Of a stretch of 50,590 nt of DNA, positions 8,031-16,085 are shown one piece after another (the stretch's first letter is position 1; each line of letters starts with the position of its first letter). The notes beneath the pieces are model-generated. The model ran no database searches. It was not told the origin of the DNA and saw only the letters and a program-made list of their open reading frames with translations. The stretch spans positions 1 through 50,590 of the forward strand of contig JAFAOG010000568.1 in the NCBI GenBank assembly GCA_019237945.1, written 5' to 3'. The position numbers and the translations under genes are program-made. Origin of the DNA: Deltaproteobacteria bacterium (GTDB taxonomy: Bacteria; Myxococcota_A; Polyangia; Haliangiales; Haliangiaceae).

Positions 8031-8975
8031 ATGAAGAAGTGGATCATCGTGCTGGCCGCAGCCGGCTGTTCGAACACGTCGGGCAACACGACCGACACCT
8101 GTGCGGCGCTGACGCGCGCGACGCCCACCGCCATGCCGCAGTGGAGCGGCAGCGTGTTCACGATCGTCATGGAGAACAAGAGCCGCGGCGACATCCTCGG
8201 CAACAAGAGCGGGCCGTTCATCAACGGTCTCGCCAAGCAGGGCGCGCTCGCCAACGGCTATCACGACTCGTTCGTGCACCCGAGCGAGCCGAACTACCTG
8301 TGGATGGTGGCGGGCGAGAACTTCGGGATCCTCGACGACGCGGATCCGGTCAAGCACTCGCTCGACTCGTCGTCGCACATCGCGGATCAGCTCGAGCTCG
8401 CGGGATTGTCGTGGAAGGCGTACCAGGAGAGCATGGGCTCTCCGTGCGGGCTGACGTCGCACGGGCGTTACGCGGCGAAGCACAACCCGTTCGTTTACTT
8501 CAGCGACATCAACGGCTGGGACGGCAAGACGTTCCAGCCCTCCGCCCGGTGCAACGAGCACGTCGTCGACTACAGCGAGCTCGACAAGGACATCGCGGCC
8601 GGCACCGTGCCGCGCTACGTGTTCATCACGCCGAACCTCGACAACGACATGCACGACGGCTCGGTCGCGCAGGGCGATCTGTGGCTCTCGCAAGAGATCC
8701 CGAAGATCATGGCGACCGACGCCTACAAGAACAACGGCGTGATCTTCCTGCTCTGGGACGAGGGGTCGGGGACGCTCGGCCCGGGCGACGATCCGCCGTT
8801 CATCGCGATCTCGCCGCTGATCAAGGCCGGGTACACGTCGACGGCGTCGTACGGCACGTCGTCGTATCTCAAGACGGTGCAGCAGATCCTCGGCGTCGAG
8901 GACCTGCCGTGCGCGACGGACCGCAGCACGGTCTCCGCGATGACCGATCTGTTCAGCGCGCCGCTGCAGCCGTAG
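8031..8975 (+). CDS. Phosphoesterase family lipoprotein (acid phosphatase/phospholipase C type), copy 1
   Basis: 314 residues with a lipoprotein signal (MKKWIIVLAAAGC, lipid Cys 13). The body matches the PF04185-type phosphoesterases. It has FTIVMENKSRGDILGN with the metal/nucleophile region at Glu48-Asn49, VHPSEPNYLW, YVFITPNLDNDMHDG, GVIFLLWDEGSG and DDPPFIAISP. Relatives hydrolyse phosphomonoesters or phospholipids outside the cytoplasm using bound metal; which of these applies is undetermined. GGGGGGA at 8021-8027 acts as ribosome binding site and selects ATG 8031 over an upstream in-frame start. By eye it is about three quarters identical to the gene at 10381. Its 3' end overlaps the opposing barrel gene by 23 bp. 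Confidence 0.9.
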   Translation: MKKWIIVLAAAGCSNTSGNTTDTCAALTRATPTAMPQWSGSVFTIVMENKSRGDILGNKSGPFINGLAKQGALANGYHDSFVHPSEPNYLWMVAGENFGILDDADPVKHSLDSSSHIADQLELAGLSWKAYQESMGSPCGLTSHGRYAAKHNPFVYFSDINGWDGKTFQPSARCNEHVVDYSELDKDIAAGTVPRYVFITPNLDNDMHDGSVAQGDLWLSQEIPKIMATDAYKNNGVIFLLWDEGSGTLGPGDDPPFIAISPLIKAGYTSTASYGTSSYLKTVQQILGVEDLPCATDRSTVSAMTDLFSAPLQP

Positions 8976-10281
8976 ATGGAAGCAGGCCGATGCTCGCGGC
9001 GAACATGATGCCGCCGTCGAGCGTCGAGGCGAGATCGATCGCCGCGCCGTGGCGTCCGACGAGGATGCCGCCGCCGTAGCCGACGTGGACGCCGGTGAGC
9101 GCGAACGCATCGAGCGCCGGGGCGACCCGGCCCGCGTCGACGAACAGGTGCGCGCCCATCCACGTCGCGAGGTCCCATCGGTAATCGATCGTCGCGACCG
9201 CGGCGTACCGATCGCGGAACTGGTCGAGCGCGTAGCCGCGCAGATAGAGCGGGCCGCCGAGCGAAGGTAGCTCCGGCAGCGGGACCGCCGCCGTCGACAC
9301 GCCTTCGCCGTGCAGCCGGAACGCGAGCACGCGAGGACCGATGCCGAGGCGCACGAGCTGCTCTACGTCGAGCCGCGCGCGCCAGAAGTCCGGCGCGTCG
9401 TCGAGGCGCTGCGAGCGCGCGACCGCGAGGGAGGCGGCGGTGCCGTCCGTCGGTAGCCATGCCTGGTCCCAATCGCCGGTCGCATGCTCGTTGCTCCAGC
9501 GAAGCTCGAGCTGTCCGTCGGCAGACGCGGCGTGCAGTGCGGTGCCGTCGATCGGCGACGTGTAGCGGTTGCTCGCGAGCGTTGCGCTCGGCCGCAGATG
9601 CAGCTCGTCCGCGATCCGGACGTCGCCGACGAGGTCGGTCGCCGCGCGCTTCTGCGAGAACCGCAGTACCGGCTCGCTGCCATCGCCATAGAATCCGTCA
9701 CGCGGGCGATCCTCGTAGCGGCCGTCTACCGCGAGCGCGAACGAGTCGCCGAAGCGATGGCCGCTGTCGAGCTCGACCGCGTAGAGCTGGCGGATGTAGC
9801 CGCCGGCGCCGCCCGCCGCGAGCACGCCGAGCTGCTCGTGCTCTCCGAACAGGTTCTTGGCCGCGGCATGCGCGCCGCCGGCAAATCCCGCGATCCCGTG
9901 GCCGCTATCGACGCGCAGCAGCGGGTTGATGTCGAACGCGACGCCCTTGCCGTCGCCGAGACCGCCGACCTGATGGCTCATCCGGTGGCGTCCCCACAAC
10001 GTGATCGCGCCGTGGACGGGCGCGAGCGTCGCTTCGACGAGCCACAGCACCGGCTTCGCGGCGATGCGCTCGACCTGCGTCTTCGTCGTATCCCCGTCGT
10101 CGACGACGTCGGTGCGGCCGCTCTCCTGGCCCGGCAGCGGCGCGTGATCGACGTCGGGCGGCGGTTCCTGCGCCGGCGCGACCTTCGGCGGCTCGGCCGG
10201 CGGCTGCTGCACGAAGCCGGGCTGCGCGCTCGCGACCGCGCCTGCGAGAACAACCGAGGACGCGATTCCGAAGCGAAACAC
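8953..10281 (-). CDS. Omp85-like outer membrane beta-barrel protein
   Basis: 442 residues from GTG 10281, which gives a clean signal peptide (VFRFGIASSVVLAGAVASA, cleavage before Gln). A Pro-rich linker of about 40 residues is followed by alternating beta strands. The Omp85/surface-antigen strand signature GGPLYLRGYALDQFRDRYAA sits near residue 365, and IDYRWDLATWMGAHLFVDAG follows it. There are no POTRA domains, so it is a barrel-only member rather than BamA. Small Omp85-like barrels occur beside lipases and phosphatases in other bacteria, which fits the flanking phosphoesterases, but a transport role is inference. The start is the weakest point, since no clear ribosome binding site precedes it. 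Confidence 0.78.
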   Translation of the reverse strand: MFRFGIASSVVLAGAVASAQPGFVQQPPAEPPKVAPAQEPPPDVDHAPLPGQESGRTDVVDDGDTTKTQVERIAAKPVLWLVEATLAPVHGAITLWGRHRMSHQVGGLGDGKGVAFDINPLLRVDSGHGIAGFAGGAHAAAKNLFGEHEQLGVLAAGGAGGYIRQLYAVELDSGHRFGDSFALAVDGRYEDRPRDGFYGDGSEPVLRFSQKRAATDLVGDVRIADELHLRPSATLASNRYTSPIDGTALHAASADGQLELRWSNEHATGDWDQAWLPTDGTAASLAVARSQRLDDAPDFWRARLDVEQLVRLGIGPRVLAFRLHGEGVSTAAVPLPELPSLGGPLYLRGYALDQFRDRYAAVATIDYRWDLATWMGAHLFVDAGRVAPALDAFALTGVHVGYGGGILVGRHGAAIDLASTLDGGIMFAASIGLLPSTAAAAR

Positions 10282-10338
10282 GCACGTGTTCAGTGCAACG
10301 CTGATGCCTCGCTGCGAAACGTGCTGAGCCCGCACAGC

Positions 10339-10368
10339 GTGACATTTCTTCACGTCGGCACCTGCTAT
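10339..10368 (+). promoter_or_regulatory. Possible sigma-70-like promoter of phosphoesterase copy 2
   Basis: GTGACA (10339-10344), 18 bp, TGCTAT (10363-10368), ending 12 bp before the ATG at 10381, so the transcript would have almost no leader. The -35 is close to consensus and the -10 is poor. A similar GCTAnCCCT block precedes phosphoesterase copy 1 at about 8007-8015, which may be a remnant of the shared ancestor. Confidence 0.28.
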
Positions 10369-10380
10369 CCCTAGGACTCG

Positions 10381-11337
10381 ATGTCGGGGAAATCGATCTT
10401 GGTGGCAATGGTGTGCGCGGCCGGGTGTGCGAATACGTCCGGCAGCACGACCGAGGTGTGCACTGCGCCGAGCCGCGTGAACGCGCAGCCGATGCCGCAG
10501 TGGACGGGCAGCGTGTTCACGATCGTGATGGAGAACAAGAGCCGTCACGACATCCTGGGCAACAAGCGCGCGCCGTTCATCAACCAGCTCGCCGCGCACG
10601 GCGTGATCGCCGCCGGCTATCACGGCCCGTACGTGCACCCGAGCGAGCCGAACTACCTGTGGATGGCGGGCGGCCAGAACTTCGGCGTGCTCGACGACTA
10701 CGATCCGGTGAAGCACCCGATCACATCGACGTCGCACATCGCGAATCAGCTCGAGGCTGCCGGCCTGACGTGGAAGGCGTACGCCGAGAGCATGGGCGAG
10801 CCGTGCGGGCTCGTCTCCCACGGTCGCTACGCCGCGAAGCACGAGCCGTTCGTGTACTTCGCCGACATCAACGGCTGGGACGGCAAGCAGTTCAAGCACT
10901 CGCAGCGCTGCATCGATCACGTCGTCGACTACAGCCAGCTCGACAAGGACATCGCGGCGAACCAGATCCCGAAGTACGTGTTCATCACGCCCAACCTCGA
11001 CAACGACATGCACGACGGCTCGATCGCGCACGGCGACCTGTGGCTGTCGCAGGAGCTGCCGAAGATCATGGCGACCGATGCGTTCAAGAACAACGGCGTC
11101 ATCTTCCTGCTCTGGGACGAGGGCGGCGGCACGTTCAGCCCCGCCGACGATCCGCCGTTCATCGCGATCTCGCCGCTTGCGAAGGGCGGCTACATCTCGA
11201 ATGCGACCTACGACACCTCGTCGTACTTGCAGACCGTGCGCGCGGTGCTCGGCCTCGCCGACGTCCAGTGCGGCGCGGCGCCCAAGAAGCCCCAGCCGAT
11301 GGCCGATCTGTTCGCGGTTCCGCTCGCCGCCGAGTAA
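10381..11337 (+). CDS. Phosphoesterase family lipoprotein, copy 2
   Basis: 318 residues with a lipoprotein signal (MSGKSILVAMVCAAGC, lipid Cys 16). All family blocks seen in copy 1 are kept: FTIVMENKSRHDILGN, VHPSEPNYLW, YVFITPNLDNDMHDGS, GVIFLLWDEGGG and DDPPFIAISP. Differences are concentrated in the signal, the first loop and the C-terminus, which here has a longer Lys/Pro-containing tail before MADLFAVPL. Both copies therefore look active. The same extracytoplasmic phosphomonoester or phospholipid hydrolysis is expected. It is followed 12 bp later by the metallopeptidase lipoprotein on the same strand, probably co-transcribed. Confidence 0.9.
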   Translation: MSGKSILVAMVCAAGCANTSGSTTEVCTAPSRVNAQPMPQWTGSVFTIVMENKSRHDILGNKRAPFINQLAAHGVIAAGYHGPYVHPSEPNYLWMAGGQNFGVLDDYDPVKHPITSTSHIANQLEAAGLTWKAYAESMGEPCGLVSHGRYAAKHEPFVYFADINGWDGKQFKHSQRCIDHVVDYSQLDKDIAANQIPKYVFITPNLDNDMHDGSIAHGDLWLSQELPKIMATDAFKNNGVIFLLWDEGGGTFSPADDPPFIAISPLAKGGYISNATYDTSSYLQTVRAVLGLADVQCGAAPKKPQPMADLFAVPLAAE

Positions 11338-11349
11338 GCTTCCGCCTGC

Positions 11350-12339
11350 GTGCGGTGCCTGTTGCTCCTTGGCCTGGTCGCGTGTGGCGCGGCCGTCCCG
11401 CCGGTTCCGGGCCGCGGCGGCCCCGCGTGGATCGAGCTGACGAGCGAGCATGTCGTCTTGTGGACCGATGCCGGCGAGGGAAGGGCGCGCACGCTGGTGA
11501 CGGAGATCGAGCACCTCCGACAGGTCGTCGTCGGCACGGCGTTTCGTGGCGCCGAGGGCTCGATGAAGACGTTCGTGATCGCGCTCCGCGATGACGACGA
11601 GCGCAGTGCGTTCGTCCCCGACCCATTCTCGGCGCTCGCATCGCCGCCCGATGGGAACTTGCTGAAGCAGCCGGTGATCGTGCTATCGGCGAGCTCGAAC
11701 ATCGAGGCGAGCGATCGCATCGAGGCGCACGAGCTCGTGCACGCGATCTCGCACGCGATCATTCACAAGCAGCCGCGGTGGTTCGCGGAGGGAATGGCGA
11801 AGTACTACGAGACCGTCGAGATCGGCGATGGCACCGCGGATCTCGGGCGCGAGCCAACGAACCGCGGCCAGCCGATGGTCATGCATCACCTCGAGCCGCT
11901 CGCGAAGGTGTTCGAGTGCGCGACGCTCGAGTGCGCCGATTACGCGTTCTACGCGACGGTGTGGGCGCTGTTCACGTACTTGACCAACGTGCACCCCGAT
12001 CAGCTCGCGCACTACGAAGCGGTGCTCGCGGAGAGCGGCGACGATCGTCGCGCGCGCCAGGAGGCGTTCGCGGGCGTGCCGCTCGAGCAGCTCGAGACCG
12101 AGATGAAGGACTGGCTCGCCCACGGCTCGCACAAGGTCCTCCACTTCAAGGTGCAGCTGCAGGAGCCGCACGTCCAGGTGCGCACGCTCGGCGATGCCGA
12201 CGTCTACGCGGCGCGCGCGTTCATGACGTACGAGTTCGTCGGCAACCACGACCTTGTGCGTCGCGATCTCGCCGCCGCGCGCGCGATCGATCCGAACAAC
12301 GCGCTCGCGAAGACGGTCGCCGACGCGCTAGGAAGGTAA
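11350..12339 (+). CDS. Zinc metallopeptidase-like lipoprotein (HExxH)
   Basis: 329 residues from GTG 11350, 12 bp after phosphoesterase copy 2. The lipoprotein signal is VRCLLLLGLVAC with lipid Cys 12. Residues 127-131 are HELVH, and Glu147 in RWFAEGMAKYYE, 15 residues later, is placed as a third zinc ligand. This is the gluzincin-like pattern of DUF1570-type peptidases, where the phrase is usually P-x-W-x-x-EG-x-A-x-Y-x-E. Its substrate would be outside the cytoplasm. A TPR-like helical end (YAARAFMTYEFVGNHDLVRR) closes the protein. The 3' end overlaps the opposing amidotransferase gene by 12 bp. Confidence 0.85.
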   Translation: MRCLLLLGLVACGAAVPPVPGRGGPAWIELTSEHVVLWTDAGEGRARTLVTEIEHLRQVVVGTAFRGAEGSMKTFVIALRDDDERSAFVPDPFSALASPPDGNLLKQPVIVLSASSNIEASDRIEAHELVHAISHAIIHKQPRWFAEGMAKYYETVEIGDGTADLGREPTNRGQPMVMHHLEPLAKVFECATLECADYAFYATVWALFTYLTNVHPDQLAHYEAVLAESGDDRRARQEAFAGVPLEQLETEMKDWLAHGSHKVLHFKVQLQEPHVQVRTLGDADVYAARAFMTYEFVGNHDLVRRDLAAARAIDPNNALAKTVADALGR

Positions 12340-13101
12340 GGTGCGGGCGAGCCGGCCCGCCTTGAAGACCCACATCGTGTTTGGCTCGCCGGTCGTCCAC
12401 GTCTCGTCGCGCGTCAGCGGCATCGTCGCGACGATCGCGACGCGGTCCTTCGGCGTCGTCACGGCGGCGAAGTCGATCGAGACGTCCTCGTCGGCGAGCG
12501 TCGCCTTCTTGAACGGCGAGTGGCGCAGGATGTAGTGGAGCTTCGTCGAGCAGCGCGCGAACAGCTGGCTGCCGTCGCCGAGCAGCATGTTGAACGTGCC
12601 GCCCTTGCCGATGCGCCCGGCGTGATGAGCGACCGCGTTCGCGAGGTCGGCGGCGGACTTCGGGTAGTCCTTGAAGTCGTGCTCGAGCGCGGCGAGCAGC
12701 GCGCAGAATGCACTCTCGCTGTCGGTGTCTCCGATCGGCTTGAACCGGCCGAGCTTCGTCGCGCGCTTGACCGTGCCGTTGTGCGCGAACACGAAGTGGC
12801 GGCCCCACAGCTCGCGGGTGAACGGATGCGTGTTGACGAGGCCGATGCCGCCGCGCGTCTTGCGGCGCACGTGCGCGATCGCGAGCAGCGTCTTGATCGG
12901 GTGCTCGCGCACGAACGTCGCCAGCGCGCTGTGGGCGGCCGCGACCGGCTCGAGGAACACGCGCGCGAGCTTGCCTTCGTACAGCGCGAGGCCCCAGCCG
13001 TCCGCATGCGGGCCGCATTTGCCGCCGCGCGACGCGAGGCCGTGGAACGAGAAGGTGATATCCGTCGGGACGTTGCACTCCATCCCGAGCAGCTCGCACA
13101 T
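12328..13101 (-). CDS. Class II glutamine amidotransferase (YafJ-like)
   Basis: 257 residues beginning MCELLGMECN, so Cys2 becomes the N-terminal nucleophile after Met removal, as in Ntn-type glutaminase domains. HADGWGLALYE, LAIAHVRRKTRGG, NTHPFTRELWGRHFVFAHNG and GDTDSESAFCALL are the characteristic class II GATase blocks. The protein should release ammonia from glutamine. There is no synthase domain, so the acceptor is unknown, as for E. coli YafJ. It is cytoplasmic, with no signal. It sits 12 bp downstream of the YeiH-like exporter on the same strand and may be the last gene of that transcript. Confidence 0.9.
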   Translation of the reverse strand: MCELLGMECNVPTDITFSFHGLASRGGKCGPHADGWGLALYEGKLARVFLEPVAAAHSALATFVREHPIKTLLAIAHVRRKTRGGIGLVNTHPFTRELWGRHFVFAHNGTVKRATKLGRFKPIGDTDSESAFCALLAALEHDFKDYPKSAADLANAVAHHAGRIGKGGTFNMLLGDGSQLFARCSTKLHYILRHSPFKKATLADEDVSIDFAAVTTPKDRVAIVATMPLTRDETWTTGEPNTMWVFKAGRLARTLPS

Positions 13102-13113
13102 GACTTGATTGTA

Positions 13114-14043
13114 TTACGGCAGCGTCGCGAGCAGGAGAGACGCGGCCGCGATGATGATCCACAAGATCACACCCATCACGAACGGGCGCGGCCCGACCTT
13201 GGCGATGCTGCTGCGCGACATCGACAGGCCGATGAGGAACAGCGCCACGACCAGGCTCTTCTTGCCCGCGAGCGAGACGTACGGCGCGTAGCGGGCGAGG
13301 GCAGGCACCCACGTGACGGCGGCCGCCATCGCGATGAACCCGAGGATGAACCACGGCCACTTGACGTCGCGCAGCCCACCGCCCTCGCGCTGGCGCATGA
13401 TCGCGGTCGCGATCGTGACGGGAACGATCCATAGAGCGCGCGCGAGCTTTGTCGTCGTCGCGACGGCCAGCGCGACGCTGCCATAGGCAAGCCCGGCGCC
13501 GACGACGCTCGACGTGTCGTGGATCGCGAGCGCCGCCCACCGCCCGAACACCGGCTGCGATAGCCCCATCGCGTGCCCGAGCAGCGGGAACACGAGCAGG
13601 CCGACCGCATTGAGGACGAACACGACCGCCAGCGCGACGCTCATCTCGTGCGCCTTCGGCTTGATCACGCTCGCGACCGCGGCGATCGCGCTGCCGCCGC
13701 AGATCGCGGTACCGACCGAGATCATCAGCGGCGTCTCGCCCTCGACCTTGAGCAGCTTGCCGAGCCCCAGGCCGATCACGATCGCGAGCGCCAGCGACGT
13801 CGCCGTGATCAGGGCGCCGTCGAGGCCGGTGCGCAGCACGACGATCAGGTTCATGCCCGCGCCGAGCGCGATCACGCCGAGCTGCAGCGCGTAGGTCGTC
13901 AGCTTCTTGAGCTCCTTCGCGGGCGGATCGCGGCGCCATGCGAGCGCGACTGCGAGGCCGACGGCGAGCGCGAGCCAGCTCGGCGCGTCGAACGCAACGA
14001 GCGCGGCGGCGGCGAGGGCGACGAGGGCCCAGTACGTCTTCAC
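13114..14043 (-). CDS. YeiH/UPF0324 family membrane protein, putative sulfate exporter
   Basis: This sequence is read right to left from GTG 14043, overlapping the kinase TGA by 4 bp (GTGA). 309 residues with about ten hydrophobic segments. VGTAICGGSAIAAVASVI is the UPF0324 hallmark (CGxSAIAA), and AIHDTSSVVGAGLAYG matches its second conserved loop. Family members are annotated as putative sulfate exporters, mainly by association with sulfonate metabolism, so the substrate remains uncertain. Translational coupling to the histidine kinase suggests that exporter and sensor are made together. No soluble domain is present. Confidence 0.88.
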   Translation of the reverse strand: MKTYWALVALAAAALVAFDAPSWLALAVGLAVALAWRRDPPAKELKKLTTYALQLGVIALGAGMNLIVVLRTGLDGALITATSLALAIVIGLGLGKLLKVEGETPLMISVGTAICGGSAIAAVASVIKPKAHEMSVALAVVFVLNAVGLLVFPLLGHAMGLSQPVFGRWAALAIHDTSSVVGAGLAYGSVALAVATTTKLARALWIVPVTIATAIMRQREGGGLRDVKWPWFILGFIAMAAAVTWVPALARYAPYVSLAGKKSLVVALFLIGLSMSRSSIAKVGPRPFVMGVILWIIIAAASLLLATLP

Positions 14044-15356
14044 GTGCTCGCGGTGCTTACCACGAAGTGCACGCTGCCGTCGGCATGTGTCGCGGCGACG
14101 AGCTGCATGCCGAGCGCATCCGCGAGCGACCGCGCGAGCGACAGCCCGATCCCGCAGTGCACGCCCGTCGCCGAGCGCGCCGTATCCGCGCGCCACATGC
14201 GCTCGAAGATCTTCGGCAGGGCATCGGGCGGGATCGGCGGCCCGCTATCGGCGACCTCGATCAGCGCGCCCGCCGGCTTCGAGATCGCGATCCAGCCGCC
14301 GGCCTCGGTGTACTCCGCCGCGTTCGACAGCAAGTTCCCGACGACGACGCGCAGCTTCTCGCGATCGGTGGTCACCGTGACATCGGGCAGCTCGTTGCGC
14401 AGCGCGACCTGCTTCTTCGCCGCGACCTCCGCGTGCGGCCGCCAGCACTCCTCGACGAGCGTGCGCAGCGCGACCGGCTCCTTGGCGACGGCGAGCTGAC
14501 CCGCGTCGACGCGCGCGAGCATCAATAGATTCTCGACGAGCGCGCACATCTGCAGCGTGATCGCGAGCGCCTGCTCGATGTCGGTGGGCGTCGGCGCTTT
14601 GCGCGACACCTCGAGCAGCGTGCGCAGCCCGGCGAGCGGCGTGCGCAGCTCGTGCGAGACGTCGGAGGTGAACTCGCGCTCGCGCGAGAACGCGGACTCG
14701 AGGCGCGCGAGCAGATCGTTGAGCGTGCGCACGGGCGCCGCGAGCTCGCTCGGCTGACCGTCGACCGGCAAGCGCGTCGCGAGCCGTCCCGCGTCGATGT
14801 TCGCGAGGTCGCGCCGCAGCGCCGCGAGCGGGGCGAGCCCGCGGGCGAGCAGCCACGCCGTGACGCCGCCGACGAGCAGCAGTGCGATCCCACCGAGCAG
14901 CAGGAAGCGCGTGCGCACGGTCGCGACGGTCGCGGCGATGTCGTCGGTGCCCTCCGCGAGCACGATCAGCGTATCGACTGGCGGACGGTGCTGTTCGTCG
15001 CGCGGAGCGAAGTGCAGCCCGAACGCACGGCCCGGGCGGCCGTCGGGGAGCGTCAGGTCAAACCTGCCGGCGCGCGCGGGCAGGTCGCCGTTCCAGCCGG
15101 CGGAACGCGAGATGACCTTGTCGGCGACCCAGACCTCGGCGAACCCGTCGGGCAGTGCCGGGAGCTCGATCTCGACACCTTCATCTTCATTCTCGGCACC
15201 GGCGGCGAGCGCGTGCGCGCGTGCCTGGAGCCCGTGGTCCTTCTGCTGCCACGCCGCATCCTGCACGCCGACGTACAGCGCGAGCGCGAGCGCGACCAGC
15301 ACACCGGCGACGACGCCGACGAGCGCGACGGTCAGCCGCGCGCGCAGGCTATTCAT
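14040..15356 (-). CDS. Sensor histidine kinase (HisKA-HATPase)
   Basis: 438 residues. The first transmembrane segment is about 10-30, a periplasmic sensor of about 120 residues follows, and the second segment is about 151-172, leading into a HAMP linker. The H-box is SDVSHELRTPLAGL with phospho-accepting His235. The N-box is VVGNLLSNAAEYT, then EVADSGPPIP (G1) and GIGLSLARSLADA (G2). It is a classic type I kinase expected to phosphorylate the response regulator encoded just upstream, which its start overlaps by 8 bp. The sensor region resembles no ligand-binding family I know. The HAMP to H-box spacing is normal, so the kinase looks intact. Confidence 0.95.
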   Translation of the reverse strand: MNSLRARLTVALVGVVAGVLVALALALYVGVQDAAWQQKDHGLQARAHALAAGAENEDEGVEIELPALPDGFAEVWVADKVISRSAGWNGDLPARAGRFDLTLPDGRPGRAFGLHFAPRDEQHRPPVDTLIVLAEGTDDIAATVATVRTRFLLLGGIALLLVGGVTAWLLARGLAPLAALRRDLANIDAGRLATRLPVDGQPSELAAPVRTLNDLLARLESAFSREREFTSDVSHELRTPLAGLRTLLEVSRKAPTPTDIEQALAITLQMCALVENLLMLARVDAGQLAVAKEPVALRTLVEECWRPHAEVAAKKQVALRNELPDVTVTTDREKLRVVVGNLLSNAAEYTEAGGWIAISKPAGALIEVADSGPPIPPDALPKIFERMWRADTARSATGVHCGIGLSLARSLADALGMQLVAATHADGSVHFVVSTAST

Positions 15357-16026
15357 CGTCTTCTCCGAGCACGTAGCCCTGACCGCGCCGCGTGTGGATC
15401 AGCTTCTTGTCGTGGCCTTCGTCGATCTTCTTGCGCAGGTGGCTGATGTGGACGTCGAGCACGTTGCTGCCGGGCTCGGCGGCCTGGTCGTACGCGTGGT
15501 CCCACAGCTCGGTGCGCGACACGATGTGGCCGGTGCGATTCGCGAGGTACTCGAGCAGCGCGTACTCGCGCGCACTGAGCGCGATCACGCTGCCGGCGCG
15601 CCGGGCGCGTCGCGCGCGCGTGTCGACCTCGAGGTCGGCGATCCGGATCACCGGATCGACGCGCTCGTACCGCCGCCGGATGATCGCGCGCAGCCGCGCG
15701 AGCAGCTCGTCGAACGCGAACGGCTTGACGAGGTAGTCGTCGGCGCCCGCATCGAGACCGCGCACGCGATCCTCGACCGCGTCCTTCGCCGTCAGCACGA
15801 GCACGTACGTCGTGTTTCCAGTGGCACGCAATTTCTTCAGAATCTCGAGACCACCGACGCCGGGCAGCATGAGATCGAGCAGGATCACGTCGTACGGGTG
15901 GTTCTCCGCGTACCAGAGACCTTCGGTGCCGTCGCCGGTCGCGTCGACCGCGTAGTTCGCGTCCTTGAGGCCGCGTGCAAGAGACTCCCGCAGGGGAACG
16001 TAGTCCTCGACGACGAGCAACCGCAC
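15349..16026 (-). CDS. OmpR/PhoB-family response regulator
   Basis: 225 residues. The receiver domain has the acidic pocket at VVED (7-8), phospho-acceptor Asp51 in LLDLMLPG, the switch Thr in VLVLTAKD and Lys101 in LVKPFAF. The C-terminal winged helix (about 130-222) includes LSAREYALLEYL, the recognition-helix region NVLDVHISHLRKKI and HTRRGQGYVLG. It is a DNA-binding activator or repressor paired with the adjacent kinase. Three 11-bp spaced repeats directly upstream (16050-16082) are candidate binding sites, so it may regulate itself and the divergent DUF2167 gene. Start ATG 16026. Confidence 0.95.
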   Translation of the reverse strand: MRLLVVEDYVPLRESLARGLKDANYAVDATGDGTEGLWYAENHPYDVILLDLMLPGVGGLEILKKLRATGNTTYVLVLTAKDAVEDRVRGLDAGADDYLVKPFAFDELLARLRAIIRRRYERVDPVIRIADLEVDTRARRARRAGSVIALSAREYALLEYLANRTGHIVSRTELWDHAYDQAAEPGSNVLDVHISHLRKKIDEGHDKKLIHTRRGQGYVLGEDDE

Positions 16027-16049
16027 CCTGCGAGCCTACCGATCTTGAA

Positions 16050-16082
16050 TGAACGGCGGGTGAAATCGTGATTGAATCGTCG
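16050..16082. promoter_or_regulatory. Candidate response-regulator box, three 11-bp direct repeats
   Basis: TGAACGGCGGG (16050-16060), TGAAATCGTGA (16061-16071) and TTGAATCGTCG (16072-16082) follow each other with an 11-bp period, the spacing used by OmpR/PhoB-type regulators. The block lies between the divergent starts of the response regulator (16026) and the DUF2167 gene (16086). The match is by eye and degenerate, with identity strongest in the TGAA/TGAAT core. Confidence 0.42.
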
Positions 16083-16085
16083 GTC

